From Roseiarcus sp963774195 (GTDB lineage: Bacteria > Pseudomonadota > Alphaproteobacteria > Rhizobiales > Beijerinckiaceae), in the NCBI GenBank assembly GCA_963774195.1, contig CAVZDY010000001.1, forward strand, positions 1,240,001-1,304,000: a stretch of 64,000 nt of DNA, in the 5' to 3' direction. The notes under the pieces were generated by a model. That model was not told where the DNA came from. It did not search any database and saw nothing but the letters and a program-made list of their open reading frames with translations. Numbering within the stretch: position 1 is the stretch's first letter; every line of letters begins with the position of its first letter. This document shows positions 32,863-42,937 of the stretch, in pieces. The position numbers and the translations under genes are program-made.

Positions 32863-35011
32863 ATGTTTGACATACAACGCGAGGAATTGACCCTCAGCGG
32901 TCGTAAGCTCGTTCTCGAAACCGGGCGCATCGCTCGACAGGCCGACGGCGCGGTGTTCGCGACCTGGGGCGAGACCACGGTTCTGGCGACGGTCGTTGCG
33001 GCGAAGGCGCCCAAGCCCGGCGTCGACTTCTTCCCGCTCACCGTCCACTACCAGGAGAAGGCGTTCGCCGCGGGCCGTATTCCCGGCGGGTACCTGAAGC
33101 GCGAAGGGCGCCTGTCGGACCGCGAGACGCTCACCTCGCGCCTGATCGACCGCCCGATCCGTCCGCTGTTCCCCGATGATTTCCGCTGCGACACGCAGGT
33201 GATCATCACCGTGCTCAGCCACGACCTGGAGAACGATCCGGACATCCTGGCGATGATCGCCGCCTCGGCGGCGCTCACCTTGTCGGGCGTCCCCTTCATG
33301 GGCCCCATTGGCGGCGCCCGCGTCGGTTTCATCAAGGACGAGATCAAGGTCAATCCGACGATCGAGGAGATGAAGGAATCCACCCTCGACCTCGTCGTCG
33401 CCGGCACGACGGACGCGGTGCTGATGGTCGAATCGGAGGCCAAGGAGCTCTCCGAGGAGACGATGCTCACGGCGGTGATGGCCGGCCACGCGGCGTTTCA
33501 GCCGGTGATCCAGGCGATCATCAACCTCGCCGAGAAGGCCGCCAAGGAGCCGCGCGAACTCGTGACGGTTGATAAGTCGGCGGTTGAGAAGGCCGTGCTC
33601 GAAGTCGGCGAGGCCGATCTGCGCGCCGCCTATTCGATCACGCAGAAGCAGGAGCGCTACGCCGCCATCGAGGCGGCGAAGAAGAAGGTTATGGCTGCGC
33701 TGCTGCCGGCTGACGGCGAAGCGAAGTTCTCCCCCGAGGCGGTCGCCGAGGCGTTTCACAACGCCCAGGCGAAGGTCGTGCGCTGGAACATCCTCGACCA
33801 TCACCGCCGCATCGACGGGCGCGATCTGACGACGGTGCGCCCGATCCTCGCCCAGGTCGGCGTGCTGCCGCGCACCCACGGCTCGGCCTTGTTCACCCGC
33901 GGCGAGACGCAGGCCCTGGTGGTCGCGACCCTCGGCACCGGCGAAGACGAACAATACGTCGACTCGCTCGAGGGGACGTATAAGGAGCGCTTCCTGCTCC
34001 ACTACAACTTCCCTCCCTATTCGGTTGGCGAGACGGGCCGCATGGGCGCGCCCGGTCGGCGCGAGATCGGCCACGGCAAGCTCGCCTGGCGCGCGATCCG
34101 TCCGATGCTGCCGACGGCGGCGGAGTTCCCCTACACGGTCCGCGTCGTCTCGGAGATCACCGAGTTCGAATGGCTCGTCGTCGATGGCGACGGTCTGCGG
34201 CTCCTCGCTGGCGCTGATGGACGCCGGCGTTCCGCTCAAGCGGCCGACCGCGGGCATCGCCATGGGCCTCATCCTCGAGGACGAGCGCTTCGCCGTGCTC
34301 TCCGACATTCTCGGCGACGAGGATCACCTCGGCGACATGGACTTCAAGGTCGCCGGCACCACCGAGGGCGTCACCTCGTTGCAGATGGACATCAAGATCG
34401 CCGGCATTACCGAGGAGATCATGAAGGTCGCCCTCGCCCAGGCGAAGGACGGCCGTCTGCACATCCTCGGCGAGATGGGTAAGGCGCTCTCGGGCGCGCG
34501 CGCTGAACTCGGCGAGTTCGCGCCCCGTATCGAGACGCTGAAGATCCCGACCGACAAGATCCGCGAAGTGATCGGCACCGGCGGCAAGGTGATCCGCGAG
34601 ATCGTCGAGAAGACCGGCGCCAAGATCAACATCGAGGACGACGGCACGGTGAAGGTCGCCTCCAGCGACGGCGCCAAGATCAAGGCGGCGATCAACTGGA
34701 TCAAGTCGATCGCTTCCGATCCGGAAGTCGGCCAAGTCTACGACGGCACCGTCGTCAAGACGATGGAGTTCGGCGCCTTCGTCAATTTCTTCGGCTCGCG
34801 CGACGGCCTGGTGCACATCTCGCAGCTCGCCAGGGGCCGCGTCGCCAAGACGACCGACGTCGTCAAGGAAGGCGACAAGGTGAAGGTGAAGCTGATGGGC
34901 TTCGACGATCGCGGCAAGGTGAAGCTGTCGATGCGGGTCGTCGACCAGCAGACCGGCGCCGACCTCGAGAAGGCGGAAGCGGCGGGCGAAGCGCCCGCGC
35001 AGCAGGATTAA
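32863..35011 (+). CDS. pnp: Polyribonucleotide nucleotidyltransferase, frame broken by one extra base
   Basis: The phosphorolytic 3'-5' exoribonuclease of mRNA decay. The first frame (32863 to about 34164) carries the first RNase PH-like domain, the helical domain and the start of the second (RTHGSALFTRGETQALVVATLG). The second frame (from about 34166 to 35011) resumes at SLALMDAGVPLKRPTAGIAMGL and holds the KH domain (IREVIGTGGKVIREIVEKTGAKI) and S1 domain. One T too many in GAGTTCGAA at 34161-34170 causes the break; without it the conserved E-S-N-G-S-S-S-M-A-T-V-C-G is restored. Total length is normal (about 715). Sequencing error is likely. Confidence 0.93.
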
Positions 35012-35061
35012 CGCGGAATACACCAAAGAAGGTTAAGTTGTGTTAACCCTCTAAATTGCCG

Positions 35062-35089
35062 GGGCGGCGCCACTATGGCGCCGCCCTTT
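35062..35089 (+). terminator. Rho-independent terminator after pnp
   Basis: A perfect 10-bp stem, GGGCGGCGCC at 35062-35071 and GGCGCCGCCC at 35077-35086, with loop ACTAT and a short TTT tail, lies 50 bases after the pnp stop. Confidence 0.75.
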
Positions 35090-35192
35090 GCCTATCATCG
35101 TCTCCCCGACGGCCCGGTCGCTCGGCGTTAACGCGGGCGAAAGATTGGACCGGCAATTTGGATTTCAAACAACCAAACGAGCGAAGTCTTCT

Positions 35193-35477
35193 ATGCAAGT
35201 CAGTTTCAGTAGTGTGCTTCCCGATGGCCGCACGCATTACGCCATCGGTCGCGTAAAAGCGGTGGGGCATTGGCGCGCAGTGGTCGAGCCGCATCTCGAG
35301 GCCGATCGGACCGCCGTTTTGAACGCTTTGGTCCGCGAGGCGGAGGACTATGGCGCCGACGCGCTGGTCGACGTGCGTTTCGAGATCGAAGAGACGCCGT
35401 CCGCCGACATCGACCGCGTCGGCCGCAGCCGCGTCGTTGCGACCGGCTCCGCCGTCCGCCTCGCCCTCGCGGCCTAA
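35193..35477 (+). CDS. Small YbjQ-like conserved hypothetical protein
   Basis: A 94-residue protein. Its second half EDYGADALVDVRFEIEE followed by VVATGSAVRLA resembles the end of the YbjQ/heavy-metal-binding fold, which forms pentamers. ATG 35193 is chosen; the frame is open back to 35088 but that part crosses the pnp terminator. No strong ribosome site is seen. Function unknown. Confidence 0.55.
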   Translation: MQVSFSSVLPDGRTHYAIGRVKAVGHWRAVVEPHLEADRTAVLNALVREAEDYGADALVDVRFEIEETPSADIDRVGRSRVVATGSAVRLALAA

Positions 35478-35493
35478 AGCCGACGCCCGAACT

Positions 35494-35768
35494 CCCTTCT
35501 CCCCTTGCGGGAGAAGGTGGCGGCGCGTTAGCGCCGACGGATGAGGGGTCGCGCCGCGAGGCGCTCCTTCACACATCGAGCGGCGATTTCTTGCATGGCA
35601 AGCCGACGAGCGTGAGCCAAGGCTGAGCGCCTTGCGGCGCGACCCCTCATCCGGCGCTTCGCGCCACCTCTCGGAAACGCATCGCGTTTCCTGACCCCCG
35701 CAAGGGGGGAAGGGTCGTCGCGACCAACTCAGCCGCCCGCGTTCCCTTCTCCCCTTGCGGGAGAAGGG
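35494..35768. repeat. Dispersed long palindromic repeat, copy C plus a half copy
   Basis: A full palindrome (35494-35717) has CTTCTCCCCTTGCGGGAGAA on the left, GATGAGGGGTCGCGCCG near its centre and the reverse complement on the right. A second CTTCTCCCCTTGCGGGAGAA unit follows at 35746-35767 and runs up to the glyS stop. It lies between convergent genes. No gene is seen in 35478-35769. Confidence 0.85.
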
Positions 35769-35769
35769 C

Positions 35770-38056
35770 TCACCCCGCGATCTTCGAAAAATCCGCCACC
35801 GTGTGAACGGCTTCGCGCAATTCGCCGAGCAGGCGCAGGCGGTTGAGCCGAAGCTCCGGCGTGTCGACGTTGACGGTGACGCTGACGAAGAACGCGTCGA
35901 CCGGCTTGCGCAGCGACGCGAGCGCGCGCATCGCGCCTTCGTAATCCTCCCGCGCGACGCGCTCGCGAGCCTCGGCGCCCGCCGCGGCCAACATGTCGGC
36001 GAGGGCGAACTCCTCCGGCAGGGCGAGCGTGCGGGGATCATGCGCGCCCGCGAAAGCGCCGGCGCCGTCCTTCTTCTCCTCCGCGCGCACGATATTGGCG
36101 GCGCGCCGATAGCCGGCGAGCAGGTTCTTGCCGTCTTCGATGTCGAGAAGGCGCCCGAGCGCCTCGACTCGGCGGACAATCAGCAAGAGATCGTCCTGAC
36201 CCGGCAGCGCGAAGACGGCGTCGATCAGATCGTGCCGCGCGCCCTTGTCGCGCAGATAGACTTTGAGCCGGTCGGCGAAGAAGGCGAGCAAATCCTGCGC
36301 CCGCGAAGCGCCGAACCAGCGCGCGGCCTGCCAGGCGGCGTGGAATTCGTCCCAGCCGTGGCTGCCGAGATGACGCGTCCAGATGTCCTTCGACAGTTCG
36401 GTCAGCCCGACGCTGGTGATGAGCTTCTCGATCAGCGCCGGATCGGCGTCGATCCGCTTGGCGTATTCCATCAGGGGCCAGAACGAGAACTTCACCTGCA
36501 AGAGCGGCGTCAGCGGCAGGCGCTGGTCGTTCTCGATCAGCAGGCGCAAAATCCCAAGCGCGGCGCGGCGCAGCGCGTAGGGGTCCTTGCTCCCGGTCGG
36601 CTTCTCCTCGATCGCCCAGAAGCCGACCAGCGTGTCGAGCTTGTCGGCGAGCGCGACGGCGATCGAGACCGGCGAAGTCGGGATGCGGTCGTTCGGCCCC
36701 TGCGGCTTGTAGTGCTCCTCGATCGCGTCGGCGACGCTCGGCTCTTCGCCTTGGGTCGCGGCGTAATAGCGGCCCATCAGGCCCTGCAACTCGGGGAACT
36801 CGCCGACCATCTCGCTCACGAGATCCGCCTTGGCGAGTTGCGCCGCCCGCTCGGCGAGGTTGGGGTTGGCGTTCACCTGCGGTGCGAGTTCGCGTGCGAG
36901 CGCGGCGATGCGCGCGATGCGCTCGCCCTGCGTGCCGAGCTTCTCGTGGAAGACAATGCCGAGCGCCTCCAGCTTCGCCAGGCGCTGGTCGAGCGGCTGT
37001 TCCGCCGTGTCGCGATAGTCGGGCAGGGGCGCGAGGTCGGTCGCCCAGAAGTGGCGCGCATCGGCGAGGCGCGCGCGGACCACGCGCCCGTTGCCCGCCG
37101 CGATCGCCACGCCGCCGTCGCGGGCGACGAGGTTCGAGACGACGATGAACTTGTTGGCGAGGCGCCCTTTGTCGCCACGCAGTACGAAGCACTTCTGATT
37201 GGCGCGGATGGTCGCGCGGATCACTTCGGGAGGAATCTCGAGGAACGCGGCGTCGAACTCGCCCATCAACACCACCGGCCATTCGACAAGGCCGGCGACC
37301 TCCTCGAGCAAGCCCTCGTCCTCGATGAGCTCCAGCCCTTGCGCGAGCGCGAGATTCTCGTGCGTCGGCGAGAATCATTTGCTTGCGCCGGTCTGCGTCG
37401 AGCACGACCTTGGCCTTGTTGAGCGCGGCGACGTAGTCCTCGAAGCGCCGCACTTGGATCGCCTGCGGCGCCATGAAGCGGTGACCGTAGGTGACGTCTC
37501 CCGCCGTGACGCCGTCGACCGCGAAGGGAATGACCTCGGGGGCTTCGAACGGGCCGCCGAAGGTGCAGAGAATGGAGCGCAGCGGCCGCACCCAGCGCAG
37601 AGCGTCGGGTCGCGCCGAGGCCGCGCCCCAGCGCATCGACTTCGGCCAGGGAAAGGCGCGCGCGATTGACGGCAGGATCTCCGCCAGCAATTCGCGTGTC
37701 GGCCGTCCCGGCTTGTCGATCACCGCGACGTAGAACTCGCCCTTCTTCGGGTCGCTTTCGATCTTGGCGTCTTCGATGCGCGCGAGGCCGGCGCTCTTTA
37801 GGAAGCCCTGGATCGCGCCATCCGGCGCGCCGACGCGCGGGCCCTTGCGTTCTTCGCGCCGATGCGGCTGCACGTCGGGCAGGCCGACGACATGCAGCGC
37901 GAGGCGGCGCGGCGTCGCATGGGCGATCGCGCCTTCGTAGGTGACGTCGGCGGCGACGAGGGCGTCGGTCACGAGCCGCTTGAGGTCCTCGGCTGCCTGC
38001 CGCTGCATGCGCGCCGGGATTTCTTCGCTGAACAGTTCAAGCAGGAGGTCGGGCAT
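35770..38056 (-). CDS. glyS: Glycine-tRNA ligase beta subunit, frame broken by one extra base
   Basis: The tRNA-binding subunit of the alpha2-beta2 glycyl-tRNA synthetase. The N-terminal frame (38056 down to about 37361) starts PDLLLELFSEEIPARMQ. The C-terminal frame (about 37359 down to 35770) carries GLVEWPVVLMGEFDAAFLEIP and the late anticodon-binding-like region. In GCACGAGAATCTCG (minus strand, around 37360) one base is extra; without it the frame reads D-A-E-N-L-A-L-A-Q-G-L-E and continues. Combined length is normal (about 760). GlyS should be essential, so an assembly error is more likely than a true lesion. Confidence 0.92.
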
Positions 38057-38107
38057 CGGAGGGTCCGGAAATTAGGTGTTACTCAGTCGGCATGGCGCAT
38101 GCGCGCC

Positions 38108-38150
38108 GACCCCTCACCCCTGACCCCTCTCCCGCAAGGGGAGAGCGGAA
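38108..38150. repeat. Partial palindromic repeat, copy D
   Basis: A short relative of the dispersed repeat, with CCCCTCACCCCTGACCCCTC followed by CCGCAAGGGGAGAG, lies between glyQ and glyS inside what is otherwise a two-gene operon. Confidence 0.6.
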
Positions 38151-38165
38151 GAGGTGCTGCGATCG

Positions 38166-39092
38166 TCACGCGCCGCCGCCCTCGGTCTTCAGCCAGGCGG
38201 CGCCGCAGGCCTTGGCGAGTTCGCGAACGCGAAGAATGTAGCTCTGGCGCTCGGTGACGGAGATGACGCCGCGCGCGTCGAGCAGGTTGAAGGCGTGGCT
38301 CGCCTTGATGCACTGGTCGTAAGCGGGCAGCGCCATCAGGTGCCGATCGCCCGCTGCGCCCTTTTCGAGCAAGGAGCGGCATTCGTCCTCGGCGTCCTTG
38401 AAGTGACGGAACAGGCTCGCAGTGTCGGCGAATTCGAAGTTGAAGCGCGAATATTCCTGCTCGGCCTGCAGGAACACGTCACGATAGGCGACCTTTTCGG
38501 CGCCCTTGCGGCCGTTGAAATTGATGTCGTAGAGACTGTCGACGCCTTGCACATACATGGCGAGGCGCTCGAGGCCGTAAGTCAGTTCGCCCGACACGGG
38601 CGCGCATTCGAAGCCGGCCACTTGCTGGAAGTAAGTGAACTGCGACACTTCCATGCCGTCGCACCAGCATTCCCAGCCGAGTCCCCAGGCGCCGAGCGTC
38701 GGGCTCTCCCAATCGTCCTCGACGAAGCGCACGTCGTGCAGCGACGCGTCGACCCCGATCGCCGCGAGCGACTCGAGATAGAGCTCCTGGAGATTTTCCG
38801 GCGAGGGCTTCAGGATCACCTGGAACTGGTAATAGTGCTGCAGCCGGTTCGGATTTTCGCCGTAACGGCCGTCCTTGGGGCGGCGCGAGGGCTGCACATA
38901 GGCCGCCTTCCACGGCTTGGGGCCGAGCGAACGCAACGTCGTCGCGGGATGGAAGGTGCCGGCGCCGACTTCCATGTCGTAGGGCTGCAAGATCACGCAG
39001 CCCTGCTTCGCCCAGAAGCTCTGCAAGGTGAGAATCAAGCCCTGGAACGATCGCTGCGGATCGAGGGCGGCGTCGGAATGGGCCGGAGACAT
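38166..39092 (-). CDS. glyQ: Glycine-tRNA ligase alpha subunit
   Basis: The catalytic subunit of bacterial-type glycyl-tRNA synthetase, 308 residues. SFQGLILTLQSFWAKQGCVI, QPYDMEVGAGTFHPATTLR, WKAAYVQPSRRPKDGRYGEN and GWECWCDGMEVSQFTYFQQV are near-invariant. ATG 39092 is chosen from an upstream-extended frame because MSPAHSD lies close to the conserved start. The glyS gene follows on the same strand, separated by 110 bp with a partial palindromic repeat. Confidence 0.97.
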   Translation of the reverse strand: MSPAHSDAALDPQRSFQGLILTLQSFWAKQGCVILQPYDMEVGAGTFHPATTLRSLGPKPWKAAYVQPSRRPKDGRYGENPNRLQHYYQFQVILKPSPENLQELYLESLAAIGVDASLHDVRFVEDDWESPTLGAWGLGWECWCDGMEVSQFTYFQQVAGFECAPVSGELTYGLERLAMYVQGVDSLYDINFNGRKGAEKVAYRDVFLQAEQEYSRFNFEFADTASLFRHFKDAEDECRSLLEKGAAGDRHLMALPAYDQCIKASHAFNLLDARGVISVTERQSYILRVRELAKACGAAWLKTEGGGA

Positions 39093-39173
39093 GCTTCGCG
39101 TTTCCCGGAATTGCGTTTCGCGCCGGACCCTAGTGACGGCGCCCACGGCGGTCAACGCATGATGCGTAAGCCG

Positions 39174-39953
39174 TCAAGCCGGCCAGTCGATCGTCGCCTC
39201 GCCGCGGTGAATGGCTTCGGCGCGCGCCGTGAGGGCGCCGGAAGCTTCGTGCAGCACGAGGGCCGGGCAGACGCGCAACGGCGCCTTCGAACCCTTCACG
39301 CCTGAGATCACCAGCCGATGCGCGCATGCGTCGGCCCTGGGATAGATCGGCAGCAGCGCGATCGCTCCGAGACGTCGCCCGATCGCCGCCAGGATCGCGG
39401 CGAGCGCGTCGGCGCGGTGGATCATTACGAAGCGTCCGCCAGGGGCGAGCAGCGCGAGGCTGGCGACGATCCAGGCTTCCAGCGCCGAGACGCCGTCTCG
39501 CGGCGGGGCGACGTGAGCGCGGCTGCGGCGCTCATCCGGCGAGGCGCGCACCGCGCCCGCTTCGAAGAAGGGCGGATTGGTGACGACGAGATCGGCTTCG
39601 CCGTCGACGAGCCCGCCTTCGCGCCGCGCACGCGCGTCGAGCGCGTCGAGGGCGGCGACGTGGGTGCGCGCCGCGAGCCCGTTCATCTCGGCGTTCTCGC
39701 GCGCGAGCGCAGCGAATCCGGCGTCGAGTTCGACGAGGGCGCCGCGCGAATCGGGCCAGCGTTGCAACAGCGCGAGGCCAACCGCGCCGACGCCGGCGCC
39801 GACGTCGACGATGAGTCGCGCCGGAGGGCCGGCTGCAGCGGCGAGCAGAACAGCGTCGGCGCCGACGCGGTGGCCGGCGACGAATTGGCGCAGCTTCAAT
39901 CTTCCGTCGAAGATCGCGTCGAGGCTGGTCGGCGCGTCCGCCGCGTCAGGCAT
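39174..39953 (-). CDS. SAM-dependent N6-adenine methyltransferase, TrmN6/YfiC-like
   Basis: A 259-residue class I methyltransferase. The SAM-binding motif is IVDVGAGVGAVGLALLQRW, and the catalytic NPPF in DLVVTNPPFFEAG marks amino-methyltransferases acting on adenine. The layout, with FDGRLKLRQFVAGHRVGADAVLLAAAAG at the front, matches the tRNA1(Val) A37-type family. The small DUF2007 gene upstream overlaps its start by 8 bases. The exact RNA target is not proven by sequence. Confidence 0.85.
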   Translation of the reverse strand: MPDAADAPTSLDAIFDGRLKLRQFVAGHRVGADAVLLAAAAGPPARLIVDVGAGVGAVGLALLQRWPDSRGALVELDAGFAALARENAEMNGLAARTHVAALDALDARARREGGLVDGEADLVVTNPPFFEAGAVRASPDERRSRAHVAPPRDGVSALEAWIVASLALLAPGGRFVMIHRADALAAILAAIGRRLGAIALLPIYPRADACAHRLVISGVKGSKAPLRVCPALVLHEASGALTARAEAIHRGEATIDWPA

Positions 39954-40170
39954 CGCGCAGCTCGCCGCCGAGCCCGGCCTCGCGCATCAGGCGGCGCGCC
40001 CGATCGTGGTGGTCAGAGTCGACGAGAATGCGGCGGGGCAGGAAGCCGAGCGAGCCTTCGACCGCGCTCATGTGCTGATCGGCGACGAAGAAAGCGACGC
40101 CCGCCTCGGCGAGTAGAGTCTCGATCAGGGAGATCAGCACCAGATCGTTCGTGCGCACGAGTTCGACCAC
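39946..40170 (-). CDS. DUF2007 putative signal-transducing protein
   Basis: A 74-residue protein. ELVRTNDLVLISLIETLLAEAG and FVADQHMSAVEGSLGFLPRRILV match DUF2007, a small ferredoxin-like fold related to PII-type signalling folds. GTG 40170 is chosen since the family normally begins a few residues before E-L-x-R-T-N-D. It overlaps the downstream methyltransferase start and is divergent from the polyprenyl synthase gene. Function unknown. Confidence 0.82.
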   Translation of the reverse strand: MVELVRTNDLVLISLIETLLAEAGVAFFVADQHMSAVEGSLGFLPRRILVDSDHHDRARRLMREAGLGGELRDA

Positions 40171-40273
40171 GCAAAGTCCCCATCTCGTGAGCTTATCGCA
40201 ACGGCGCCGCCCTTGCCCGCTCGCCAGGGCGTCTTTATGGTCGCCAGGCTGCGCTCTGGCAAGGGAAGCGTCC

Positions 40274-41287
40274 GTGGGAATTGTCGTTCCGCTCGAAGAG
40301 AAGTCGCCGGATAGGCTCATCGAGCGTTTGATCACCTTGGTTTCGGGCGACATGGGGCTGGTCAATCAGACGATCTTGTCGCGGACGGGCTCGGATGTGG
40401 CGATGATCCCAGAGGTCGCCAACCACCTCATTTCCTCAGGCGGCAAGCGCCTGCGGCCGATCCTGACGCTCGCGTCTTCCGGCCTCTGCGGCTATCCCGG
40501 CGACGGCCACATCAAGCTCGCCGCCGCCGTGGAATTCATGCACACGGCGACGCTGCTGCACGACGACGTGGTCGACGAAAGCGATCTGCGCCGTGGCAAG
40601 GCGGCGGCGCGGGTGCTCTGGGGCAACGAGGCGAGCGTGCTGGTCGGTGACTTTCTGCTCGGCCAGGCGTTCAAGATGATGGTCGAGGTCGGCTCGCTGG
40701 CCTGTCTCGACGTGCTGTCGAGCGCCGCGGCGGTGATCGCCGAAGGCGAGGTGATGCAGCTCTCGGCCGCCAAGGATACGGCGACGACCGAAGACGCCTA
40801 TCTCGCGGTGATCCGGGCCAAGACCGCGGCGCTGTTCTCCGCGGCCTGCGAAGTCGGCCCGATTCTCGCCCAGCGCGGCAAGGCGGAAGTCGAGGCGTGC
40901 CGCGGCTACGGCGCCAATCTCGGCGTAGCGTTCCAACTGATCGACGACGCGCTTGACTACGGCGGAGCGGCCTCCAAGCTCGGCAAGAATGTCGGCGACG
41001 ACTTCCGTGAGGGAAAGATCACGCTGCCGGTGGTGCTGTCGTTCCGTCGCGGCTCGAGCGAAGAGCGCGAGTTCTGGCGCCGCACGCTGGAGCGCGGCGA
41101 GATCGTTGAGAGCGACCTGGAAACCGCGGTCACGCTGATGAAGAAGCATCGCGCGCTGGAGGACACGATCGAGCGCGCCCGCCACTACGGCGCGATGGCG
41201 CGCGACGCGCTCGAGCTCTTCCCCTCGTCGGTCTGGAAACACGCGCTGCTCGACGCCGTGGACTTCGCGGTGCAGCGCGTTCACTGA
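40274..41287 (+). CDS. Long-chain polyprenyl diphosphate synthase
   Basis: A 337-residue trans-prenyltransferase that builds the long isoprenoid tail (octaprenyl to decaprenyl) for ubiquinone. The first Asp-rich motif is LLHDDVVDESDLRRG and the second is LIDDALDYGG; SGGKRLRPILTL is the usual binding loop. GTG 40274 has AAGGGAAG just upstream and gives the normal length; the longer upstream frame overlaps the divergent promoter. Uses isopentenyl diphosphate from the MEP pathway (ispE at 6448). Chain length cannot be read reliably. Confidence 0.9.
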   Translation: MGIVVPLEEKSPDRLIERLITLVSGDMGLVNQTILSRTGSDVAMIPEVANHLISSGGKRLRPILTLASSGLCGYPGDGHIKLAAAVEFMHTATLLHDDVVDESDLRRGKAAARVLWGNEASVLVGDFLLGQAFKMMVEVGSLACLDVLSSAAAVIAEGEVMQLSAAKDTATTEDAYLAVIRAKTAALFSAACEVGPILAQRGKAEVEACRGYGANLGVAFQLIDDALDYGGAASKLGKNVGDDFREGKITLPVVLSFRRGSSEEREFWRRTLERGEIVESDLETAVTLMKKHRALEDTIERARHYGAMARDALELFPSSVWKHALLDAVDFAVQRVH

Positions 41288-41363
41288 CGAGACCCGTCGC
41301 GCTGGTTACGCTGCGACTGCCACGCCATGCTTTGTGATCGCCGCACGTTCTGAGAAGCAGCGG

Positions 41364-41396
41364 ACCCCTTCTCCCCTTGCGGGAGAAGGGACTCGG
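41364..41396. repeat. Half copy E of the dispersed repeat
   Basis: One arm only, CCTTCTCCCCTTGCGGGAGA plus AGGG, itself a short hairpin. It lies between convergent polyprenyl synthase and aroA genes and may serve as a terminator. Confidence 0.7.
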
Positions 41397-41431
41397 CGGC
41401 TCCGCGTCGATCAAAAAAGCAATTCGTCAGC

Positions 41432-42769
41432 TCACGCGAATTTCGCGCCGAGCCCTTCCATCAACGCGCGGAAATTGGGGAAGCTCGTCGCGATCATCGC
41501 CGCGTCGTCGACGGTCATCGGCGCGCGTGACGCCATCCCCATGACGAGGAAGCTCATCGCGATGCGATGGTCGAGATGGGTCGCGACGAGGCCGCCGCCC
41601 GCCACCTCCCCGCCGCGCACCAGCAGGTCGTCGCCGACGATCTCATGCTCGACGCCCGCCGCGGCAAGGCCGGCGGCGACCGCGGCGAGGCGGTCGCTCT
41701 CCTTGACGCGCAATTCGTGCAAGCCGTTCATTCGCGTCTCGCCCGTTGCGAAAGCGGCGGCGACGGCGAGGATCGGATATTCGTCGATCATCGAAGGGGC
41801 GCGCGCTTTCGGCACGTCGACGCCTTTCAGTTCGCTTGCCTGAACGCGCAGGTCCGCGACGTCCTCGCCGCCCTCGTTGCGGCGATCGAGGACCTCGATC
41901 AGGCCGCCCATTTCGATGAGCGTCGTGATGAGGCCGGTGCGCAGCGGATTCATCATCACGCCCTCGACGATGACGTCGGAGCCGGGCGCAATCAGCGCCG
42001 CGACGATGGGGAAGGCGGCCGAGGAGGGGTCAGCCGGCACGACGACGGGACGAGGCCGCAGTTCCGGCCGGCCGACCAGCGTAATGCGCCGGCCTTCGCC
42101 CTCGGGCGCAACGCGCACTTCCGCGCCGAAATGCGCGAGCATCTTCTCGGTGTGATCGCGCGAGGCTTCGGTCTCGATGACCGTCGTCTCGCCGCGGGCG
42201 TTGAGGCCGGCGAGCAGCACCGCCGACTTGATCTGGGCCGAGGCGACGGGCGTGCGATAGACGATCGGCGCGGGTTCGTTGGCGCCCTTCAAGGTGATCG
42301 GGCAGCGGCCGCCTTCGGCCTGGGCGACGACCTCGGCGCCCATCAGCGCCAGCGGGTCGAGAATGCGCCGCATCGGCCGCTTGCGCAGCGAAGCGTCGCC
42401 GTCGAAGGTCGCGGTGACGCCGTTACCGCCCACGACGCCCATCATCAGGCGCGAGCCGGTGCCGGCGTTGCCGAAGTCGAGAACATTGCGCGGCTCGATC
42501 AGCGAGCCGAGCCCCGGGCCCTCGACCCGCCAGCGCCCTTCGCCGAGGCGCTCGATATGGGCGCCGAGCGCCCTGCAGGCTTCGCCGGTGCGCATGACGT
42601 CGTCGCCCTCGAGGAGGCCCTCGATCGCCGTCTCGCCGCGCGCCAGCAGGCCGAAGATGAAGGCGCGGTGCGAGATCGACTTGTCGCCGGGCGGGCGCGC
42701 CCGGCCCTTCAGCGGGCCGTTCCGCTCGGATCGCAAAGGCTGCGCGACGGTCGAATGGATCGAAGACAT
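41432..42769 (-). CDS. aroA: 3-phosphoshikimate 1-carboxyvinyltransferase (EPSP synthase)
   Basis: Sixth step of the shikimate pathway to aromatic amino acids. The 445-residue protein has PPGDKSISHRAFIFGLLARG at the N-terminus, FGNAGTGSRLMMGVVGG as the PEP-binding loop, and LRVKESDRLAAVAAGL and DHRIAMSFLVMG late. Overall it resembles the class II, CP4-like branch of alphaproteobacteria. The loop position that is Ala in the CP4 enzyme (N-A-A-T-G) is Gly here (N-A-G-T-G), as in ordinary enzymes. Confidence 0.95.
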   Translation of the reverse strand: MSSIHSTVAQPLRSERNGPLKGRARPPGDKSISHRAFIFGLLARGETAIEGLLEGDDVMRTGEACRALGAHIERLGEGRWRVEGPGLGSLIEPRNVLDFGNAGTGSRLMMGVVGGNGVTATFDGDASLRKRPMRRILDPLALMGAEVVAQAEGGRCPITLKGANEPAPIVYRTPVASAQIKSAVLLAGLNARGETTVIETEASRDHTEKMLAHFGAEVRVAPEGEGRRITLVGRPELRPRPVVVPADPSSAAFPIVAALIAPGSDVIVEGVMMNPLRTGLITTLIEMGGLIEVLDRRNEGGEDVADLRVQASELKGVDVPKARAPSMIDEYPILAVAAAFATGETRMNGLHELRVKESDRLAAVAAGLAAAGVEHEIVGDDLLVRGGEVAGGGLVATHLDHRIAMSFLVMGMASRAPMTVDDAAMIATSFPNFRALMEGLGAKFA

Positions 42770-42937
42770 GCTGGCTCACAATCGGATGCCGGCGCCTCAC
42801 GACGGGCGTCGAAGAGGCGCTCGTAACACCCCCGCACAGCCCTGTCGACCGGCCATTCCGAAAGCATTGACATGGGCTGCGACGCCGACTAACCGAGGCT
42901 TTCAGTGCAGCCGCCAACGACCAAGGAAACGCAAGCC

